Translations under genes and position numbers: made by a program | Notes under the pieces: generated by a model | The model's database searches: none | The model's input: the letters and a program-made list of their open reading frames with translations, nothing else | Told to the model about the DNA's origin: nothing | In this document: positions 23,837-27,616 of the stretch, in pieces | How the letters are laid out: each line of letters begins with the position of its first letter | Position numbering within the stretch: position 1 is the stretch's first letter | Origin: UBA4644 sp964541085 | Lineage (GTDB): Bacteria; Bacillota; Clostridia; Oscillospirales; Butyricicoccaceae | Length of the DNA stretch: 27,616 nt | Direction: 5' to 3' | Assembly (NCBI GenBank): GCA_964541085.1 | Contig: CAZIPA010000026.1 | Coordinates: 1 to 27,616, forward strand

Positions 23837-23842
23837 GCCCGG

Positions 23843-23875
23843 CTGCCGGAGAGCAAAACCGGCAGTTTTGTTTTT
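23843..23875 (+). terminator. Second, tandem terminator
   Basis: CTGCCGG (23843-23849) pairs with CCGGCAG (23859-23865), and TTTTGTTTTT follows. It directly backs up the preceding terminator, isolating the next unit. Confidence 0.8.
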
Positions 23876-23920
23876 CCTGAACTGTTTGTACCAGTGATAT
23901 CTTTTCTTCGCCGCCGGGTG

Positions 23921-23929
23921 TGGTATAAT
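23921..23929 (+). promoter_or_regulatory. Extended -10 promoter of the XRE regulator
   Basis: TGG directly before TATAAT (23924-23929) is the extended -10 form, which can work without a good -35; no good -35 is visible 16-19 bases upstream. The regulator's ATG lies 30 bases further on. Confidence 0.7.
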
Positions 23930-23959
23930 CCTCTCAGAAGCAACACGGAGGTGGGAAGA

Positions 23960-25036
23960 ATGAAACTGTCCCTTTCTGAAAATATCAGCAAATTGCGGAG
24001 GGAGCACGCCATGACCCAGGAGCAGCTGGCGGAGGTGCTGGGCGTGACCTTTGCCGCAGTGTCCAAATGGGAGCGGGGCGTGGCTACGCCGGAGCTGAAC
24101 CTGATTGCGGAAATGGCCGATCTGTTCGAGGTGTCTCTGGATGCCCTCATCGGCTATCAGTTCCGGAACCATGACCGGCAGACGGTCATTGCGGCGCTGA
24201 AGCAATATTGTCACGAGCGCGGCGATGAAGATCGGTGCGCCGAGGCGGAACAGGCGCTGAAGCGCTATCCCAACTGCTTTGAAGTGGTCTTCTACAGCGC
24301 ACGCATCTACCGGCTGCGGGGCCTTGTCCGAAATCAGCCCGACGATGCCCGGCGGGCGCTGGAGCTGTACCGGCGGGCCTGTTTGCTCATCGGGCAGAAT
24401 ACCGACCCGGAAATCAGCGAAGTCTCCCTTCGGCTGGAAATGGCGCAGGTGTATCTGGCGCTGGAGGACTATGAGCAGGGGCTGGCCCTGCTGAAGCAAT
24501 GCAATCCCTGCCGGATGAATCACGGGCTCATCGGCTATACGCTGGCCTCCGGCTGCAACGACCCCCAAGGGGCGCTGCCCTATCTGTCCATGGCGCTTTT
24601 GAATCTCACGCAGTCGCACATGGAAATTGTCATGGGCTATCTCAATGTGTATTGGAAAACCGGGGCGTATGCGGAGGCGCTGGCGCTTCTGGACTGGGCG
24701 CTGGCCTTTTTCCCCGGGCTGCGGCGGCCGGAGGAGCGCTGCTATCTGGACAAAAGTGAGGCCAGTCTGTGGGCCCTTCGCGCATGGGTTCTGCTGTCCC
24801 TCCATCGACAGGAGGATGCGCTGCACAGTCTCCGGCAGGCAAAGGCCCTTGCCCTGCGATTTGATGCCGCCCCCAGCTATGATGCCCGCAGAGTGCGCTT
24901 TGTAGACGGTCTGCCGCCGGCCACGGCCTTTGACGATATGGGCGACACCGCCCTGCTCTGTCTGGACCGGGTGATCGCCGAACAGGAAACGGCCGCGCTG
25001 TCGGCGCTGTGGGAGGTGGTCAAGGATGAAGCCTGA
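23960..25036 (+). CDS. XRE family transcriptional regulator with helical-repeat C-terminus
   Basis: A 358-residue regulator. Residues 1-65 are a Cro/CI-type helix-turn-helix: LSENISKLRREHAMTQEQLAEVLGVTFAAVSKWERGVATPELNLIAEMADLFEVSLDALIGY. The rest is helical and TPR-like, with repeats such as EQALKRYPNCFEVVFYSARIYRLRG, RRALELYRRACLLI and LEMAQVYLALEDYEQGLALL, suggesting a peptide- or protein-sensing domain. I chose the ATG at 23960 because it has GGAGG upstream and matches the usual XRE start. It overlaps the ABC exporter gene by eleven bases, so it probably regulates that transporter. The inducer is unknown. Confidence 0.9.
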   Translation: MKLSLSENISKLRREHAMTQEQLAEVLGVTFAAVSKWERGVATPELNLIAEMADLFEVSLDALIGYQFRNHDRQTVIAALKQYCHERGDEDRCAEAEQALKRYPNCFEVVFYSARIYRLRGLVRNQPDDARRALELYRRACLLIGQNTDPEISEVSLRLEMAQVYLALEDYEQGLALLKQCNPCRMNHGLIGYTLASGCNDPQGALPYLSMALLNLTQSHMEIVMGYLNVYWKTGAYAEALALLDWALAFFPGLRRPEERCYLDKSEASLWALRAWVLLSLHRQEDALHSLRQAKALALRFDAAPSYDARRVRFVDGLPPATAFDDMGDTALLCLDRVIAEQETAALSALWEVVKDEA

Positions 25037-26735
25037 GCGGAGAGAATATACCCGGCAATTTTACCGGGGCAACCACCTCTGGTTCCTGCTTGCCCTGCTG
25101 GCTACGCTGCTGGCCGCCGCGCAGAATCTGTGGATCACCTGGCTCCTGCAACAGCTGCTGGATGCCGCCTCCGGCGTTCCCGACGCACTGAGCCTGCGTA
25201 CACTGGCGCAAAATGTGGCAGGGGTGCTGCTGTCCATTTTTGCGGTGAATGCGCTGTGCTATGCTTCCAAGCCCCGCTTTTTCCGGCGTGCCATGGGACA
25301 ATATAAAGCCTATGCCTTTCAGAAGCTGACCCGAAAAAGTATTTCTGCCTTTCAGGCTGAAAACACGGCCAATTACATTTCCGCCTTTTCCAACGATGCC
25401 GCCGCTATGGAAGCCGGCTATCTGGAAATGCAATTCAATCTTGCCTCCGGCGCTGTCCGGGTCATCGGCGCTCTGCTGATGATGCTGTGGTACAGCCCGC
25501 TGATGACGCTGATCGCCTGCGGCTTTTTCCTGCTGCCCATCGGCGTATCGTATCTCACGGGAAATCCCATGGCCCGGGCGGAAGAAGCCGTTTCTGAGAA
25601 AAACAGCGGGCTGGTTGCCACGCTGAAGGACGCCCTCGGCGGCTTTTCCGTCATCAAAAGCTTTCAGGGGGAAGCTGCCATCTCCCAGCTGTTTGCGCAG
25701 AGCAGCGCCGCTCTGGAGCAGGCAAAATGCCGCAGGCGCAAGGTGCTCACGGTCATTTCCAGTCTTTCCGCTGCGGCAGCCGTTGCAGCCCAGCTGGGCA
25801 CCTTTCTGGTGGGAATCCTTCTGGCCCTCCGGGGCTGGGGCATCACGCCGGGCATTCTGGTGGCCTTCATCGACCTGACCGGGCTGGTGATCGGCCCCAT
25901 CCGGGAGCTGCCGGAGCAGCTGGCTTCCCGAAAGGCGGCGCTGGCGCTGATGGACAAGCTGGCAGCTGCCCTGGAGGATCATGTGCGGGAGGAAGGAACT
26001 TCCATTCCCAACCGGCTGGAAGCGGGAATCACGCTGGAGAATGTCCGCTTTGCCTATGAGGACGGAAAACCTGTTTTGCATCATATCAACGCCGTCCTGG
26101 AAGCCGGAAAAAAATATGCCATTGTGGGGGCCTCCGGCAGCGGAAAATCCACCCTGCTCCAGCTGCTCATGGCCGGCCACAGCAGCTATGGCGGCAGCAT
26201 CCGCTATGACGGGCAGGAAGTGAAAACCATTTCCGGCGAATCGCTGTACGACCTGACCTCCATGATCCAGCAGAATGTGTTCGTATTCAACGCCACCATC
26301 CGGGACAATATCACCCTGTTCCGGCCCTTTCCGGAGGAGGATATCCGCAGGGCCATTCAGCTTTCCGGCCTGTCCCCTCTGATCGGGGAAAAGGGCGCGG
26401 ATTATCTCTGCGGAGAAAACGGAAGCGGGCTGTCCGGCGGCGAAAAGCAGCGCATTGCCATTGCCCGCAGTCTGCTGAAGCAATCCCGGGTGCTGCTGGT
26501 GGATGAAGCCACGGCGGCGCTGGACCGGGAGACGGCGCATCAGGTATCCTCGGCCATTCTGGGGCTTGCGGATGTGACCTGCATCGTGGTCACCCATGCG
26601 CTGGACGCAGCCCTGCTCCGCCGGTATGACGGCATCCTTGCCCTGAAAAACGGAACCATTGTCGAATCGGGCCCCTTCGACACCCTGCTCGCGAAAAAGG
26701 GGTACTTCTATTCCCTGTTTACCCTTGCGCAGTGA
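25026..26735 (+). CDS. ABC exporter half-transporter (permease fused to ATPase)
   Basis: A 569-residue fused ABC transporter. The first 310 residues hold about six membrane segments of the type I exporter fold. The ATPase domain has Walker A GASGSGKST at about 368-376, a Q-loop MIQQNVFVF, the signature LSGGEKQR at about 469-476, Walker B VLLVDEATAALD near 489-500 and an H-loop in VVTHALDA. The catalytic Glu follows Walker B as expected. A single half-transporter gene suggests a homodimer, or a heterodimer with a partner elsewhere. The cargo may be a peptide, lipid or drug; nothing here decides. It starts inside the regulator gene and ends before a bidirectional terminator. Confidence 0.93.
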   Translation: MKPERREYTRQFYRGNHLWFLLALLATLLAAAQNLWITWLLQQLLDAASGVPDALSLRTLAQNVAGVLLSIFAVNALCYASKPRFFRRAMGQYKAYAFQKLTRKSISAFQAENTANYISAFSNDAAAMEAGYLEMQFNLASGAVRVIGALLMMLWYSPLMTLIACGFFLLPIGVSYLTGNPMARAEEAVSEKNSGLVATLKDALGGFSVIKSFQGEAAISQLFAQSSAALEQAKCRRRKVLTVISSLSAAAAVAAQLGTFLVGILLALRGWGITPGILVAFIDLTGLVIGPIRELPEQLASRKAALALMDKLAAALEDHVREEGTSIPNRLEAGITLENVRFAYEDGKPVLHHINAVLEAGKKYAIVGASGSGKSTLLQLLMAGHSSYGGSIRYDGQEVKTISGESLYDLTSMIQQNVFVFNATIRDNITLFRPFPEEDIRRAIQLSGLSPLIGEKGADYLCGENGSGLSGGEKQRIAIARSLLKQSRVLLVDEATAALDRETAHQVSSAILGLADVTCIVVTHALDAALLRRYDGILALKNGTIVESGPFDTLLAKKGYFYSLFTLAQ

Positions 26736-26754
26736 AAATGGTTTGGACAAATCA

Positions 26755-26793
26755 AAAAAGAGGGAGCACCCACAGATGGTGCTTCCTCTTTTT
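26755..26793. terminator. Bidirectional terminator between convergent genes
   Basis: AAAAAGAGGGAGCACC (26755-26770) pairs with GGTGCTTCCTCTTTTT (26778-26793) with one G-T wobble. A and T runs at both ends allow it to work for the ABC gene on the plus strand and for the minus-strand gene beyond. Confidence 0.88.
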
Positions 26794-26853
26794 GCAGCCT
26801 ATACAGCTTACCTTATGCATTGTAAGAAACTGCCGGGCACAGCGGCTGCCCGC

Positions 26854-27306
26854 TTAAAAAATCTCGTCGAAGATGTCAAAGATGCACTGATAGTACATCT
26901 GCTCTTCTTCCAGCTTCTGCTTGCTCCTGCCGATGGTCATAACAAGCCGATCCAGCATGGGGCCACCCTCTCTCTTAGAGTTTTCTGCATAGTTGGCCTT
27001 TGCGATCTGCTTGCTTTCACCGAAGTTGTTCACAGAGACAAATGCATAGCTTCCCTGCCGACCCACACGAATGCAGAACTTGAAATAATCTCGCTCATGA
27101 TCGGGGTGGTACATGACGATACAGTCCTCTACGGAAGAATTGAACAGGCCGCCGGACTTCACCTGATCGTCATAAAAAGCCACCGGAATTCCAATATCCT
27201 CTGCACCTTTCTCAACGGCCGTCTGTACCGCAGACAGCGTAATTCCGCTGCCATTTTTGATGCGGACACCGGGGTGGAATTTCCGAAGATTGTCAGCTTT
27301 AATCAT
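26854..27306 (-). CDS. Uncharacterised 150-residue protein
   Basis: A minus-strand ORF with a strong AAAGGAG site nine bases before the ATG at 27306, so it is very likely real. The product is soluble, with no signal peptide or membrane segment. It begins MIKADNLRKFHPGVRIKNGSGITLS, has a beta-rich middle (CIVMYHPDHERDYFKFCIRVGRQGSYAFVSVNNFG) and ends in an acidic helix (KLEEEQMYYQCIFDIFDEIF). I recognise no family. Its GC content is lower than that of the purine operon genes. It lies between the conserved chromosomal part and an AT-rich, recombination-like edge, so it may be accessory or element-borne. The same strand carries a gene remnant just upstream of it. Confidence 0.72.
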   Translation of the reverse strand: MIKADNLRKFHPGVRIKNGSGITLSAVQTAVEKGAEDIGIPVAFYDDQVKSGGLFNSSVEDCIVMYHPDHERDYFKFCIRVGRQGSYAFVSVNNFGESKQIAKANYAENSKREGGPMLDRLVMTIGRSKQKLEEEQMYYQCIFDIFDEIF

Positions 27307-27334
27307 TGTTTCTCTCCTTTACCCATATCATATT

Positions 27335-27466
27335 TTAAGCAATCCTGCTTTGAATGCGGAGTACCATCGCCTGATAGGCGCTGACTGCGGCTTCCTGCCG
27401 TTTGGCCTCGATCAGCACAAGGATTTTGCAGACCTCCGTATAGATGTCCTCTGAAAAAGAGGATAC
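27335..27466 (-). pseudogene. Remnant of the 3' end of a gene (43 codons, no start)
   Basis: On the minus strand an open frame of 43 codons runs from just after a TAG (27467-27469) to TAA at 27335-27337. It reads SSFSEDIYTEVCKILVLIEAKRQEAAVSAYQAMVLRIQ and then SRIA. The codon pattern and GC look coding, and the helix is amphipathic, but there is no ATG or ribosome binding site at its beginning. The frame breaks close to where the sequence turns AT-rich. The most likely reading is the surviving C-terminus of a gene cut by an insertion. A GTG inside could start a much smaller peptide, but nothing supports it. Confidence 0.45.
27447..27463. repeat. Small perfect hairpin at the remnant's 5' end
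   Basis: TCCTCT (27447-27452) and AGAGGA (27458-27463) flank GAAAA. No T run follows. It lies at the change from GC-rich to AT-rich sequence. Confidence 0.45.
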
Positions 27467-27492
27467 CTATACTACAGTACCATTTGATAACA

Positions 27493-27535
27493 CTATATAT
27501 TGTGGCTATCTTGCATTATCTTTAACAATATATAG
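27493..27535. repeat. 11-bp perfect inverted repeat in AT-rich edge
   Basis: CTATATATTGT (27493-27503) and ACAATATATAG (27525-27535) are exact inverted copies separated by 21 bases. Such a pair suits a recombinase or regulator binding site more than a terminator, since no T run follows. Confidence 0.7.
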
Positions 27536-27554
27536 GATTTCGTTTAGCATCTTC

Positions 27555-27593
27555 AAGCGACCTTTTAATAGGTTTAAGCGACAAATAAGCGAC
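27555..27593 (+). repeat. Three phased AAGCGAC direct repeats
   Basis: AAGCGAC occurs at 27555-27561, 27576-27582 and 27587-27593, at spacings of 21 and 11 bases, about two and one helical turns. All copies therefore face the same side of the DNA, as in arm-type integrase sites or iterons. Confidence 0.7.
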
Positions 27594-27616
27594 AAAATTT
27601 AGCCGTCCGGGAGGGC

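Larger units (their letters stand above)
27467..27616. other. AT-rich non-coding edge, possible end of an integrated element
   Basis: The last 150 bases are mostly AT-rich and hold no gene I can support. They contain the inverted repeat and the AAGCGAC repeats, then turn GC-rich again in the last 15 bases. On the minus strand a reading frame entering from the right ends at TAA (27599-27601) after ALPDG, which could be the tail of a gene outside the window, possibly a recombinase; six codons are too few to tell. Confidence 0.4.

Overview
The window reads as a chromosomal segment of a strictly anaerobic, fairly GC-rich Gram-positive Clostridia member. An Oscillospiraceae/Ruminococcaceae-type gut commensal is my inference from the overall style: strong AGGAGG ribosome binding sites, sigma-A type promoters, many intrinsic terminators, a split AICAR transformylase/IMP cyclohydrolase, formate-tetrahydrofolate ligase, a DegV protein and a KdpD-like kinase. 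I see no rRNA, tRNA or CRISPR array.

Left part (1-2423, minus strand): the start of a branched-chain amino-acid ABC transporter operon, with a lipoprotein-type binding protein (livJ-like) followed by a LivH permease cut by the window edge. Upstream lies a small Leu/Ile/Val-rich membrane ORF with an excellent promoter. A strong terminator hairpin sits between that ORF and livJ, so the arrangement looks like an attenuated operon.

Second part (2613-7189, plus strand): a good promoter, a structured leader, a 1039-residue secreted von Willebrand A protein, a 64-residue unknown peptide, a terminator, then an HPr-kinase-like P-loop protein overlapping a PqqD-family protein. Kinase plus PqqD is a combination known from RiPP/lasso peptide pathways, but no maturase is present here. 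This is the best candidate for an undescribed system.

Third part (7186-20886): a long purine operon under a promoter and a ZTP (pfl) riboswitch with terminator: purE, purC, purF, purM, a formate/nitrite-family channel gene, purN, a PurO-type IMP cyclohydrolase, a stand-alone AICAR transformylase, purD, a single-chain purL, and fhs. It covers the pathway from PRPP to IMP except purB; purK is also absent. The formate channel and formate-THF ligase suggest that formate is taken in or balanced as the one-carbon donor for PurN and AICAR transformylase. The PurF homologue lacks the N-terminal catalytic cysteine of the glutaminase domain but keeps its PRPP loop and four candidate iron-sulfur cysteines.

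Fourth part (20937-26793): a DegV fatty-acid-binding protein under a near-perfect promoter; a KdpD/KdpE-like two-component pair without kdpFABC nearby; and an XRE regulator overlapping an ABC exporter half-transporter. Each unit is separated by clear intrinsic terminators.

Right edge (26794-27616): a minus-strand unknown 150-residue protein, a 43-codon gene remnant, then an abrupt AT-rich stretch with an 11-bp inverted repeat and three phased AAGCGAC repeats. It looks like the end of an integrated mobile element, with any recombinase gene lying outside the window.
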